Source: Cryptomeria japonica
Taxonomy: Eukaryota; Streptophyta; Pinopsida; Cupressales; Cupressaceae
DNA: 64,000 nucleotides
NCBI RefSeq assembly: GCF_030272615.1
Contig: NC_081409.1
Location: 646,630,468-646,694,467 of the forward strand
Direction of reading: 5' to 3'
In this document: positions 1-10,996 of the stretch, piece after piece
Layout: the number at the start of each line of letters is the position of its first letter
How positions within the stretch are numbered: position 1 is the first letter of the stretch
Program-made: the position numbers and the translations under genes
The notes under the pieces: model-generated
Databases searched by the model: none
The model's input: the letters and a program-made list of their open reading frames with translations, nothing else
What the model was told of the DNA's origin: nothing

Positions 1-880
1 AAGTATCTGTCAATGGTGATAGAAAATAAAATTTACTATACCAACTGAGACAATTCCATTTTTGTCGCGGTGGTAAATGTGGCTTATGAGATAGCTGAGT
101 TAAATAAGGACTTTGATCTCTATGAAATTCTAAGACAACAATTCCTAGACAAGCTTGCACAATGCAAAAAGAAGAAACACCCTTTCAAGGATGAGACCCT
201 AGCACTATGTATTTTGTTTTATTTTTTGCAAGAGATTCCTGGTCAAGGAAGAGTACTTTGGTCACTAGACAGACCGATAGGTCATCAAATTGCAGAGCGG
301 CTAAGAAGATTTTTTGATGATGTGGCAAATGAAAATTTGTTCACCTCCTATTTCTCTCTCGTTCAACTCAATATGCAAAGGAGACAAAAGATACTGAAGG
401 AAATGGTTGAGAAATACAAAGAAGATATTACCTTTATTTTCACAACTGATAAATATTTTATGGAGGCCGTTGTCCTAAGGAAAGTTTGGATTTGACAATT
501 CAGTTATGAGGTTACTGATGAAATTATAGAGGGTACAACTGAAGTGTTATTGAAGAGCCACGTGGATGAAATACAAGAAAGATTTGGAACAACAACTAAG
601 AATTCCTTGAAGGTTCACATGGATCATACCAAGAAGACCCATGAAAAGAATGTGAAGAAAGTTATCCAAGAATCAATGGAAAAAGCAAATATAACTGAAG
701 AGGAGATTACAAAATATAAGCATTTTGGAGGACTAGCTGGCTTATTTCAAGCCTTTGCCAAAGAGAATCCGAAGGTACTTCCTTTATCCAGTTCTGTCAA
801 AGAAAATAATAAAAAAGATACTAAAAGGAAAACCATAGAAGTTGAGTCTAAGGAAGAAGAAGAACTAGAGAAATACTGGA
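1..880 (+). pseudogene. ORF2 fragment of a non-autonomous LTR element
   Basis: One reading frame runs from about 70 to 885 with a single TGA at 493-495. The window edge cuts its upstream part. The product matches the middle of the second protein (ORF2) of elements N2 and N3. The key match is the box EAVVLRKVWI here, against EAVIPRTIWV near 17450 and EAVVPQNTWV on the minus strand near 33880. Each is followed by a similar stretch (SYEVTDEII here, GYETDDHII in N2). The downstream part is lysine- and glutamate-rich, as in the other copies. It ends abruptly where a G1 LTR begins at 881. Function is unknown. No Met start is visible, so this is a remnant and not a gene. Confidence 0.6.
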
Positions 881-2155
881 TGTAAGCGTCTAAAAATGGT
901 AGCTGCTTGCGGTGTCATACTTTAACATGTTCGTGTGATCTTATTTTAGGGGTTTCATGCTGATTAATAATTATTCTATGTCGGACATTCGATCTTTTAT
1001 CATTTGTGGACATCATGTCATTCTTCTACATTTCTTCACTCTTCGGTTCTGATTCTCTCGCATTCGAATTACTTCTTGTCATTATCATTTTTTTAATTTT
1101 CATTAAGTGGTCATGATCAATTTATCATATCAATTGGATATCGTCAATACTAATCAATGTTAAACAATAGTTTTGTCTTAGATCTTTATCATTCTCAATC
1201 AGTTGTCAATCATCCTTGAGCAATTATCAATCAATTTTGATTATTTTTTCGATCTCTTTTCAATCGTGAATTATTAGTTTTCTTATCAATTTTGATCGAT
1301 TTATCATCAATCCTTGTCGAACTTTATCAAGTCAACCTTTCATCAAATCAACCTTTTTGTCAATCTTTGATCGGTTCGTCATCAGTCTCAATCAATCATT
1401 AATTCTTGTCAACTTTGGGTTGATCAGTCATTGATCCTCATGAGTTGTCATCTATCAAACCAATCTTCTTGACCAATTTGTCATCGATCTTTATCAATCA
1501 ATTTTGGTTTCATATCGTTATCAAATCCTTGTCAGTTGTCATTTTGATCATGGTTATTATCATGTATTTATTTGTTTAACCATGTCAAGGCCTTAATTCG
1601 CTTCTGAGCCTATCTCCTAGGGTTTTATGATTAATTCATTTAATCCTATTAACATATCTTTCCCTCTAGATTAATTTATTTATCTTATGTCAACACTAAA
1701 TTGATCATTTAGTTGGCTAACTTATTTTTCCTCTTGTGAGTTAATTAATAAATGTAAATTTAATGAATTCCACCTAATTCATGACACCTAATTTACTAAT
1801 TTTTAAATTTCAATTTCCCACTAATTATTTTCCCCCTAATTTATCTTATTTTCATGCTTCCTTTTGTCATGATTTGGAATCTAGTTTCACTCTCAATTTG
1901 TTATAATTTATCATAAAAAATGACATAGAAATGTGTCATAGACCTTTCATGGAAATATGTCATAATTCTTGACAAAGCAAGTCGTCATAACACTTTACAT
2001 GGCAATTTGTCATTAAATGACATAGAAATGTGTCATAATGCTTCATATTCATGCCTCTTTCAAATCAATTTTCCAATTTCAAGTGAAATTGCTCTTTTTG
2101 AAACTTTCATGCTAATTTGATCAATTCCTGAATTTGTCCATAAATTGATCACTTT
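881..2155 (+). repeat. Truncated LTR, family G1
   Basis: The segment begins TGTAAGCGTCTAAAAATGG and is the plus-strand counterpart of the complete solo LTR at 60184-61490, which read in reverse begins TGTAGAGACCTAAAAATGG. Both share the phrase about a TCATACTTTAACAT motif near the start, a long degenerate array of TCAATC/GATCAATT words, and ATGACAT...TGTCAT words further on. The right end is cut: similarity fades at about 2150, where Gypsy reverse transcriptase sequence starts. No terminal CA or target duplication is visible, so this is a broken copy. Confidence 0.6.
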
Positions 2156-2885
2156 CTTCATCATGCCTTTTGGACTAACTAATGCACCAAGCACTTTCAT
2201 GACGTTGATGAATGAGGTATTGAAGAAATTATTTGGTAAGTTTGTTATTGTGTAATTAGATGACATCTTGATTTTTAGTAAGACAAAGAAAGAACATATG
2301 TTGCATTTGAGACAAGTTTTGCAGATGTTGAGAGAGAAGTTGTTGATAAACATTAAGAAGTGTAGTTTCATGAAGGAAGAGTTATTCTATTTGGGATTTT
2401 TGATATTTGTGGATGGATTGAAGATGGACCCTGAGAAGGTAAGAGCAATTGTTGATTTCCCTACATCGCAAAACATTGGATACGTAAAATCATTTCATTG
2501 ATTGGCTTGTTTCTACCAGGAGTTCATTAGAAATTTCAATTCAATTTGTAGCCCTATGACAGAAACAATGAGAGGAGATAGGAAGGAAGTCAACTGGACA
2601 TCTGGAGCAAATAAGAGTTTTGAGTTATTGAAGCAAAAAGTGATAGAGGAGCCTGTGCTGGCTTTGTTGGATTTTAGCAAAGTATTTCAAGTGGATTGTG
2701 ATGCAAGTGGGAATGCAATTGGAGCACTATTAAGTCAGGAAGGAAGACTGGTATCTTATTTTAGTGAAAATTTGAATGATGTAAGAAGAAGATATTTTGT
2801 GTATGATGAAGAATTTTATGAAATAATTCAAGCATTGAAGAAGTGGAGACATTGTTTGCTAGAATCTCCATCATCAATACTCTGA
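2142..2885 (+). pseudogene. Gypsy-type reverse transcriptase/RNase H fragment
   Basis: The translation contains [12 protein letters not shown], then a catalytic-site relic in which the usual Y of YLDDIL is replaced by a stop (GTGTAATTAGATGAC), then an intact thumb-like segment (KCSFMKEELFYLGFLI), then RNase H start motifs (FQVDCDASGNAIGALLSQ and YDEEFYEIIQALKKWRHCLL). This order is diagnostic of Ty3/Gypsy pol. The frame 2268-2885 is open except for TGA at 2499-2501. Protease, fingers, the rest of RNase H and integrase are missing. The fragment is joined directly to G1 LTR sequence, so the two may or may not belong to one element. Confidence 0.85.
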
Positions 2886-5129
2886 ACCTCAAGAACGCAT
2901 GCTGAACTAACTGTCAAACTAAAAGATTCACTTGTGGATTTCCAAATCACAACATCTGAATTGAGGACACATACAAATGTCCGAAACACTCTGTCGAATT
3001 TGCAAACCAAGGTAATGCAACTCTAGAGCAATGCGGAGCAAAAACTAGAATATCGAATAACACGAACAACTGAATAACCAACAATAATATCAGACCTCAC
3101 AACATGATCAAATCACCATGCAAACCACAAAATTTTTTGTTGAAACAACTAGAGATAAGTATCTCTAAACCCATTAAACTGCAACAGCTGAACTGCAACA
3201 CACTAACCAAACTAACTCATCCAATCTCACTACAACATTGGAATACTCAGAATAATATGATGACATCAATGACAAAAACAATATCCAACAATATCCAACA
3301 AGATAATTGATGAAGAGAAACTCCATTCGAAACCCAACAAGCTTCAATAATTTAACCAAGCTCCAAATCGAAAACCAAAAATATTTTGAATACAAAAAAT
3401 TCACAGAAAGGCCTACCCCGGCAACGCACAGGGAAAAACAATAAATAAAATCTGTATCTAAACTATAGAAAAATTCCAACCAATCAGAATATTCAAAGAA
3501 ACTATATTTTATAGCTACCATGCATAAATACGAGGTAAATAATATAAAATAATATTATTTGATTACCTCCACAAATTAACCAATAGAATAATAGCGTAGG
3601 TAAGGAATATATTTATATTATATTTATCAATCCAAATGGTAGAAAGAGAGTAATAAATTGAAAAGACAATATAAATAAATGCTCCAATTAAATATAAAGC
3701 CACAAATAATATAAATAAATAAACAAATAATCAAAACAATAAATAATTAGATAGATAATAAATAACCTAACAATAAATAAATAACCAAAGGCCCAAATAA
3801 TAAATATTTAAATAAGCATTAAACCATCAAATAATAATAATATGAATCCATAAAATAAACATCAATGAATGCCAATCTCCCAATAATATTTATCACACTT
3901 TAATAGTAAATATTAATACCATCCATTAAATTATTTAATGCTTAATAAACTATATGAATCGATTAATTATTAAATAATCGAATACTCGCCATGCCTCAAG
4001 GCAATCAGCATAGGGTCAAACATCAGATCACTAAATATCAACACGACGCCTCACGCCATGACACTTAAATTACAAGGATGACAACTTAAGCCTAGTGTGT
4101 GTAGAGGGAACTCATCCCATTTCCAATCAACTTGCCATTGAGATAAAGACACACTTAGACCTGTGAGGCCGGGTGGAGTCTATGTCTAGTACCTACAAAT
4201 CCCGCAACCACCAATAACCACAAGACAACATATACATGAATAATGAGTGCATATGGATCTCTACACACAAGTCCAGTCATCATAATAATCTAGGAAATAA
4301 CTTCATCCACATAAATCATAATGAATCCACTAATGTCAAAGAGATTATTAATATAAGAATGAGACAAGAGATATCAAAACATGCAAAAATCTAAAAGTGT
4401 TTATCACATCCTGTCATAAAGGATGAATCAGGGAGGGGAATTACATCTCCATAGGGTCAAATTTCACCATTATTCTTCCTTAGATGGGCTAGAGTGGGCA
4501 CTTATATAGAGTACCTAACCTTTTCTATAATATTAGTTGAGAGTATTTTCTTAAATTCTGTGAGGATTATAGTTTCTAGGAGTACAAGTACCCACATTTT
4601 ATTATTTTATATTATATTTATATCTAGCTTGAGTGGAAACACATGTGTAATAGTAGACACATTCTATATTATTAGGCCTTCATAACCAAAGTTACTATAT
4701 CTATATCATATTTGAGTGTAGGATTAATTATTTACCTCCTTATGAGTAGAATCTTTCCCATTATACACTTTTTAGAATTCTTAGATTCTCAAATATCATG
4801 TAGGTCATACAAGTGACCATTAGACTTTATTAAACCAATTTTTTTGGTTTAAATGTCTAGGTAAAAGAATTTTTCTAGATAAAAAATTTAAAATTTATTG
4901 TTTAGACATAAATAAAAACACACTCATCTAATTTAGAGACTTTTCTATTCAAATCATCAACTTTATATGGCTCACTGACTTCAAAATGTATTATAAATTC
5001 TATTATGTGTTCCATTCTTTAGTTACCTTTAAAAGAGTTGATAGTGAGCTCCAAGCCCCTAGTGGACTTGCAATACTAAGTCCCACTATTTGAACTTGGA
5101 TAGATGTTAAAATTAAAATAACCCTTCCT
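2886..5129. other. AT-rich gene-free stretch
   Basis: I see no coding region, RNA gene or bounded element here. 3530-4010 is low-complexity sequence dominated by AATAAATA-type words. 4834-4856 contains a short perfect hairpin (TTAAACCAA, T-run, TTGGTTTAA). The part around 4080-4480 has higher complexity and could be an undetected old LTR, but no matching partner lies in the window. Confidence 0.5.
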
Positions 5130-5470
5130 TCAAATGTACATCAAAAGGAACCTTTGTTTAAAGGTTTAAAATGTAAAAAGCCTTTGAAATAAGGCGATCT
5201 CAAAAAACGAAAAAAAAGGAACTTCATTTGAAGGTTCCTTTTAATTTATTATATTCATTGTAGTGTAATTTCTATAAAATAAACTATAAGGGACCTTTCA
5301 ATGAAGGTCCCTTTTTCCTTTTTGGCAAATTACCTTAGTTCAATTTTTTTTAAACTTTTTGGTGTGGAAATGACATACTTTAGAATAAAGGTCCTTGAAT
5401 ACCTTTCAATGAGTCTACCTTTGTTGTAAGGTCCTTTGCATAAAGGCCTTAAAAGTGATCTTTCAACCTT
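5130..5470. repeat. Cluster of short AAGGTTCC/AAGGTCC hairpins
   Basis: Several short inverted repeats share one core. At 5219-5242 AAGGAAC and TTCATTTGAA sit before GGTTCCTTTT. At 5290-5313 AGGGACCTTTC pairs with GAAGGTCCCT. Near 5150 GGAACCTTTG lies next to AAAGGTTT. Related AAGGTCCTT words continue to about 5450. The pattern resembles a decayed foldback or MITE array. No terminal repeats or target duplication could be fixed. Confidence 0.45.
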
Positions 5471-5869
5471 AACCCTTAGATTTTTCCTAAAAAAAATGTT
5501 TCCAACCTTGCATTGGACCATAAAATAAAATGAATGTGAAAAGATAATTTGAAGAATCATAGGACTCAATGTAAGCTTTCTAGCTAGTGTATTCTTAAAT
5601 ATATCTAATTTAATTGTTATGTTTATTTTCTATTTTCTAATGAAAAACCCTATTCTACACACATGGAAAAATAGTAAAATATATTTTTTCTTGAAAAATG
5701 ACAGTGCTCTAGATATTAATGTTCTTATTAAAAAATTATTAATTCAAATAAATAAAAAATATATTCTATGGTCTTGAAGAAACTATGCCTTAATTATAGT
5801 TAACATCACTTCAAAATGTTATGAAAAAGAAACAATGCAACAAAAAATATGGAAAAATATGTGTCCCCT
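5471..5869. other. AT-rich spacer
   Basis: No gene, LTR or repeat was recognised between the hairpin cluster and the SINE-like sequence. The composition is very rich in A and T. Confidence 0.5.
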
Positions 5870-5874
5870 AGATA

Positions 5875-6120
5875 TGGGTGTTATGGCCAATATTGACATG
5901 GTATGATGGTTAATTTTTAGTTTTGTTGTTCTTTCTGTCAAGGTTCAAACCCTATTAGGGGTGTAATTTTTGAATGGTTATATTGGAGATGACGTCACTT
6001 ATTTGTGACCTCACTAGTTTATAGCTCCAATTCCAATGGTTATATTGGGGATGATATCCCCTATTTGTGACCTCACTGGTTTATATCTCTAATTCCAAAG
6101 AGCTTGCCCCTCTTTAAAAT
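5875..6120 (+). repeat. SINE-like sequence with a 62-bp tandem duplication
   Basis: The left part has a plausible tRNA-type internal promoter: an A-box-like TATGGCCAATATTGACATGG near 5882 and a B-box GGTTCAAACCC near 5942, about 60 bp apart. Downstream, a 62-bp unit starting AATGGTTATATTGG is present twice (5973-6034 and 6035-6096) with a few differences. Box order and spacing fit a tRNA-derived SINE with a duplicated body. No poly(A)/T tail or target duplication is clear, so a chance match remains possible. Confidence 0.35.
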
Positions 6121-6169
6121 AAAGATACTGGTGTTATAAATCAATACTTAAAAATATATAATTTAATCC

Positions 6170-7380
6170 TGTTTGCAATTTGGAGGAATTGATTATGTGT
6201 TACATTGATGTTTGTCATTGATGTCAACACTAGCTTCTTTGGCTGTTTACCGATATCTAGTTGGTCCTGGTAGGATGATTGGTTCCTGGTTGGTATGATC
6301 ATGTTGATCTGATATGTTCTGATATGCTTTGGTCTATGGAATTGGTTTGAATTGGTTATTCATGTATTCCTGATGTGTATCACATTCGGTTGGTTCAGGA
6401 TTTGTTGATCCAAAAGCTATCACTTGTTCTAGTAAGCCTTTTGGTTACCGGTGAGGGTTTCATCGATAGAGATTTGTTGAAGAACTTTTGATGTATCTGA
6501 TAAGTGGTGTTGGTGTGGCCCCAAGAAGGGATTCAGGATGCTGATAGTTATATTGTTCATATTCCGGTTGATCGGTGGTGTTGTAGTTAGCACCAGACCT
6601 ATTCTATTCTAGATTATGTTATCTAGGTTATGGACCGGTTTCTGTAACGTGTTGGAGGATGTTCTTGATGCGTTACCGACGGGATTTAAGGATTGGTTTA
6701 CATTGTTTTGGCCTAAGCCGACTTAGTTGATCATTAGATTGTGGGTTTAAGTTTGAATTTATTGTATTATATTTTAGGTGGTTGACCTAATTGTTTAGGT
6801 CTCGGGTTGGTATAAATATGATGTAAGATCTCTTTGTAGATAATGTATGGATAGGAGATCATGAGATTATGGTATGCAAGTGAACAATATAATAATCGTT
6901 CATGCATAGGATCTGGTCAATCACAGGTGATCGAATTGGGTTTGTGGAAGAGGTTTAAGGCCTCCGGTATTGAGCTTAACCGAAACTGTACTCAGGCATG
7001 GGAGATGCTACACTTGTAGTTCAATCTTCATTCCAGATTGTTGTCTGATATTTTATGTGTTCAGTGCGACTACTTTTGTGATGAGCAGTGTGCTCTAGGC
7101 TATTGGCTTTCCTACATGTGTAGGCCCCTTATTATAATATTTATTCATCTAATCAGTGGATAGATATTGTGGGTCTCCGATCCCACTGTGGTTTTTCCTC
7201 TTTGAGGTTTTTCACGTATATATCTGTGGTGTTATGGTGTTTATGTTTGTGGTTGCATTACTGCTTATTGTTATATGCTTTTATGTTTATCGGTTTCTGA
7301 GTTGTATTAATAAGCTTAAATTTCTCCATTTCGATAGAACACTGATTCATCCCCCCTCTCAGTGTTCTTGAATCCCAACA
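6170..7380 (+). repeat. 5' LTR of Copia-1
   Basis: A 1211-bp LTR running TGTTTGCAATTT to TCCCAACA. It matches the split 3' LTR from end to end. A TATA box (TATAAATA) is at 6811-6818. The R/U5 part carries the GTGGTTTTTCC...TTTTTCACGTA module near 7190-7220 and the C-run ATTCATCCCCCCTCTCAG near 7344, both shared with other LTRs in the window. Confidence 0.9.
6811..6818 (+). promoter_or_regulatory. TATA box of Copia-1 5' LTR
   Basis: TATAAATA lies in the middle of the LTR, where the U3/R promoter is expected. The same sequence occurs at the matching place in the 3' LTR at about 20719, and TATATATA is at the matching place in the Copia B LTR near 62025. Confidence 0.55.
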
Positions 7381-7382
7381 AT

Positions 7383-7394
7383 TGGTATCAGAGC
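7383..7394 (+). other. Primer binding site of Copia-1
   Basis: TGGTATCAGAGC starts two bases after the LTR end. It is the standard plant Copia primer site complementary to the 3' end of initiator tRNA-Met. Confidence 0.8.
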
Positions 7395-7433
7395 CTAGTG
7401 CCTTAGAGTAAGTCTAACAGCTTGAGGAAGATC

Positions 7434-7576
7434 ATGTTTCCGGAATTTATGGAGATAAGTTTAGGAAGGAACTCCAAGTAGCACTTGAGTACTATGATAC
7501 TGAACGATTGAGGAACATGAAGATGCAAGATGAGTTGAAATCTACGAAGGAATTTATTTTTACTCTACATGAGAGG
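7434..7576 (+). pseudogene. Start of Copia-1 coiled-coil Gag
   Basis: The frame reading LEYYDTERLRNMKMQDELKS, then TKEFIFTLHER, matches residues about 10-45 of the N1 Gag (ALKDYDTERMKNLKLQDELN) and of the N2 Gag. The original start region is frameshifted. The fragment ends at about 7576, where N1 LTR sequence begins. It shows that a pol-bearing Copia element carried the same unusual coiled-coil Gag as the non-autonomous elements. Confidence 0.6.
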
Positions 7577-8142
7577 TAATGCCAAGGATATATATGTTGG
7601 TCATTTATATGAGAATGTAATATCATGCTATGATCAGTAGATGGTTTGTAAAACATTCTTAGAGGAAAGGAGATACCGGTAGAAGGATTCAGAATTTATG
7701 AACCGGTAAAGAACAAAGCTTTAACCAAAACTCTTTTTGGCATTGCAGATGCATTTTGTGAGTTCACCAGTACTGTTTTATCTTAGGAGAAGCTTGTAGT
7801 TAGTGAGACTCTTTTGTGTTGAGTAGTGTGCTCTAGGCAATGTGCCTTCCTGCATGTGCATGCCCCCATGCTATGTAATATATTTCATATGGCCAGTGAA
7901 TTGATATTTTGGGTCACAAATCCCACCGTGGTTTTTCCTCTTCGAGCCTCTTTGAGGTTTTCCACATATGTGTTTTATGGTGTTCATTCGTATGGCTGGT
8001 TTATTTACTTCATGCTATATGTTTCTTCATTTACTGGTTTATATGTGTATGTTATAAAAGGTTAAAATCTTGTATTCCCGGCAAAACACTGATTCACCCC
8101 ACCCCCTCCCCTCAGTGTTCTTGGATTCATTGTATTCCAACA
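7576..8142 (+). repeat. Truncated 5' LTR of N1
   Basis: It corresponds to 11534-12070 of the 3' LTR and ends TTGTATTCCAACA like it. The left junction falls in GTAATGC, a word present both in the truncated LTR and next to the Copia-1 gag sequence. This points to an illegitimate recombination or end-loss event. Confidence 0.8.
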
Positions 8143-8144
8143 AT

Positions 8145-8156
8145 TGGTATCAAAGC
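8145..8156 (+). other. Primer binding site of N1
   Basis: TGGTATCAAAGC, one mismatch from the tRNA-Met primer site used by the neighbouring Copia elements, follows the LTR end after two bases. Confidence 0.75.
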
Positions 8157-8216
8157 TTGGTATCTCAGAGGAAGTTTAATAGCTTGAGGAAGATCCTAAA
8201 ACCAGAATCATTGAAC

Positions 8217-9368
8217 ATGGCTATGGAGAATCAACTTGAGATGGCACTTAAGGATTATGATACTGAAAGGATGAAGAACCTAAAACTGCAAGATGAATTG
8301 AATTCTGCTAATGAATTCATTCTTGTTCTACAAGAAAGGTTATCATTTGCTCAAGCTAAGAGAAAGGAACTTCTGCAAAACCAGGATGATGAATAGAAAA
8401 ATGCTGTTAAGGAACAATGTCAGAAACTAAGTGAAGCTAACATGCTCATGAAGAATGAAATGCAAGACCTGACTATGAGGTTATCAAAATATATTGAGGA
8501 TAGAAAGAAGAGGGAAGAAAATCTTGCTATATCTCTGAAGAACAAATTTGAAGAATGTGGCCGATTGACTCATGAGAATGATATGTTGAGAACTAATTTG
8601 GTACAATCCTGGAATAATGAACAAGAGCTAGAGAGACAAATAACGACTCTGAGAGATGATCTAACTACTACAAGTGAGTATAAAGAAAAAATTAGGATCA
8701 GTGCTGCACAGTTGGATGATTTATTGAAAATACAAAGGCAGAGTGAAGATTCTAGAGGATTTGGATTTGTACAAGGCGAAAGCTCTGGTACTGCAAATGA
8801 AGATCAGACAACCGGTATGCAGAACTCATTAGACCATAGGAAACCGGTAAGGCAATCTAATGCTTACAAATTCAATGGTAGATGCTTTGTCTATAATAAA
8901 TTTGGGCATATGGCTAGACAATGTAGAAATAGAGCAAATCAAAACTACAATTCAGTTCTCGGTCAATGAACAAATTGCAAGAAATATGGTTATAAGTCAG
9001 AAGATTGCAGAATGAATGTTAAAAGTCATGCAAGTGGAAAGTTTGGACATTTGTCTAATCAATTTAGGTCAAGGAATGACACCGAATATGTCAAGGCAAT
9101 TCAAAAGAACAATGTTACATGTTATGCATGCAACAAAATAGGTCATATTTCTAAGTACTGTAGAAGCAAGACTACACTGGTTAACAATGATAAAGAAAAT
9201 GAGAAAGGAAAGCATAAGGTAGATGAAATTCAACAAGATCACACCAAGAGATGGGTTATAAAATCTGAAGAATCAAGTGGAGATGCAACTACACCGGTAA
9301 CTGCACCTGTAACTCCACCGGTAGAACAGAGCATTCTTGCACCGACAGAAAATTCAAAGTGTAACTGA
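8217..9368 (+). pseudogene. N1 Gag-like coiled-coil/zinc-knuckle protein
   Basis: One frame runs from ATG 8217 (MAMENQLEMALKDYD) to 9368 with two in-frame stops, TAG 8394-8396 and TGA 8967-8969. The first 200 or so residues are a strongly charged heptad-like coiled coil. The C-terminal part has three CCHC-type knuckles: CFVYNKFGHMARQC (second C lost), a decayed middle one, and an intact CYACNKIGHISKYC near 9120-9162. The tail is rich in T, P and V. Zinc knuckles indicate nucleic-acid binding, as in retroelement Gag. There is no recognisable UBN2/DUF4219-type Gag domain such as that in Copia A, so its assembly role is inferred. It is most similar to the N2 Gag. Confidence 0.8.
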
Positions 9369-9696
9369 GGCATACGCCTTAGGGGTTGGAAAATTCATTG
9401 CAAATATTGCATATTCCTCGGAAGAGATCTGGAGAGTGGTATTGATCATTGATGGATTTATCCAACATAAAATTATGAAACCGACATCCGGTAGGGCACA
9501 TCGCTAAGCATTTATGATAGTGATAAATTAGGGTTTACTCGCTGATAAAAAAGGAAAACAAACTCGTTTTCACTCACCCAATACTTGAGCAAATTAGAGT
9601 GAAGCAAAGGTGAATCATAGGTGATGAAGAGCAAACAAAGGCATTCCAAAGGCAAATAGAACAGTCTTTAGCAGCAAACCTCGACAAATAAGATGA
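9369..9696 (+). other. N1 inter-ORF spacer
   Basis: No open frame. In N2 the matching position is followed by about 1.8 kb encoding the N-terminal part of ORF2. Here that part is absent and the C-terminal part begins at about 9697. Confidence 0.55.
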
Positions 9697-10959
9697 ATGA
9701 TGGGTACTGTCAATGAGATAATAAATGAGACCAGAGATGATTGGGACAAATTATTCCAAAAGAATCCTGATTTTCTCACTTCTCACAAAGAATTTTCTAA
9801 GGCAACTGCTCCCACCATTGCAGACCAATCTAGAGGGAAAGGAATTTTGGGAAGTTCAGATCAAATTTTGAATGAATCGGTAGGTAATCCTAAAACTGAT
9901 GAGAGTGTACAGACTAAACCAGCAATGACTACATTTGTATAGTCTAGGCAACGTAATATAGATAATGTATAGGTTACAGATAAAATTATGGATAATACTC
10001 CATCAGCAGTAACAGATACTACACCAAGTAGCGAAGCCACCAATGCAAAAGAGGATGAGAAAAGGGATACACGGGGAGAGAATAAGAAAGATAAGGAAAA
10101 GGAGACTGAACCGATAGTTGATTCCCCAGCAAAACTTTTGGCAATTGACACTTCTCAAGTTGAGAAGAAATCAATCATAGACATGAGTCCCACAGAGCTA
10201 ATGATGATGGCTACTCAAAAGCTAATGAAGGAAGGATCTACTGACAAAGGAATAATAGATCAATCAATAACAGTTTTGCATAGATTGATTCCTGATTGTA
10301 AGATTGAAAATGAAGCAAGTCCTCTTGACAAGATTAAGGCATTGACAAGGCATATATCTAAAAACTTTTAGTCATTGCAGTAGATTTCTGACAAGAAAGC
10401 ACTTGAAAGATTTATTCTGGCCAAGAAAGCTGCTTTTGACCAGATTATCAAGATAGAGAAGAGGAAGGTTCAAGAGAAACTCGTACTCATTGAAAATTCT
10501 TTGAAACAATGTACTAACATTTATAGGGTCTGTTGTAATATAGAGATTCTTACACAAAATGTAGATAAGAGGTTAAAATAATTACATGAAAAGATTGCTA
10601 ATATTGCTAATTCTTTTGATGGACTAACTTCACTTACAACTTCCATTGATGGACAAATTTTGACCTTGGAGAACCAAATTTTTGCTTTTGAAAAGGAAAG
10701 AGACAAGATCATTCGGAGAGCAAGGAGTCTTAGAGGTTTGGTGAGTCCAAGATTGGATTCACTTGGTGTACATAGGAGGGAATGTATGTATATGCTTGCG
10801 AAACCCACACTAGAAGAAGTCACTGAGAAAGAAACACTTGCACATTTACTGAGTGGACTTGTATCCATATCTAAAACATTCAAAACCGATCGGGATACCA
10901 ATGTACAGTTGCTAGAGAAAGCTTATCTGAAAATCTTGAGATTGGTGAAATTCCGGTAA
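9697..10959 (+). pseudogene. N1 ORF2, C-terminal half
   Basis: A single frame covers 9697-10959 with a few stops (TAG at 9940-9942 and 10369-10371, another near 10580). It starts GTVNEIINETRDDWDKLF, matching GRVNEVAEETTNAWDIFL of N2 near 18290. It passes through an acidic, lysine-rich linker, a helical block (SPTELMMMATQKLMKEG) and a terminal coiled coil. The latter has the recurring phrase RRARSLRGLVSPRLDSL, compared with KWRLSPKLDYL in N2 and ELRSLITPKMDIM at 63270. Function is unknown. The conserved C-terminal coiled coil suggests oligomerisation, by inference only. Confidence 0.65.
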
Positions 10960-10996
10960 AGTAATCTGTAATTATTCTTTCAAGTCTTTCACCGCT

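Noticed and set aside
3540-4010. Possible short tandem array (AATAAATA words)
   Set aside because: Only low-complexity AT sequence; no constant period and no spacers of the CRISPR kind, which would not be expected in a plant nuclear genome anyway.
7826-8187. Open frames of 70-110 codons recurring in the LTRs (also near 7156, 14735, 14818, 20388, 20471, 20995)
   Set aside because: They recur only because the U5 modules of the LTRs are conserved. They shift frame between copies and have no common protein sequence.
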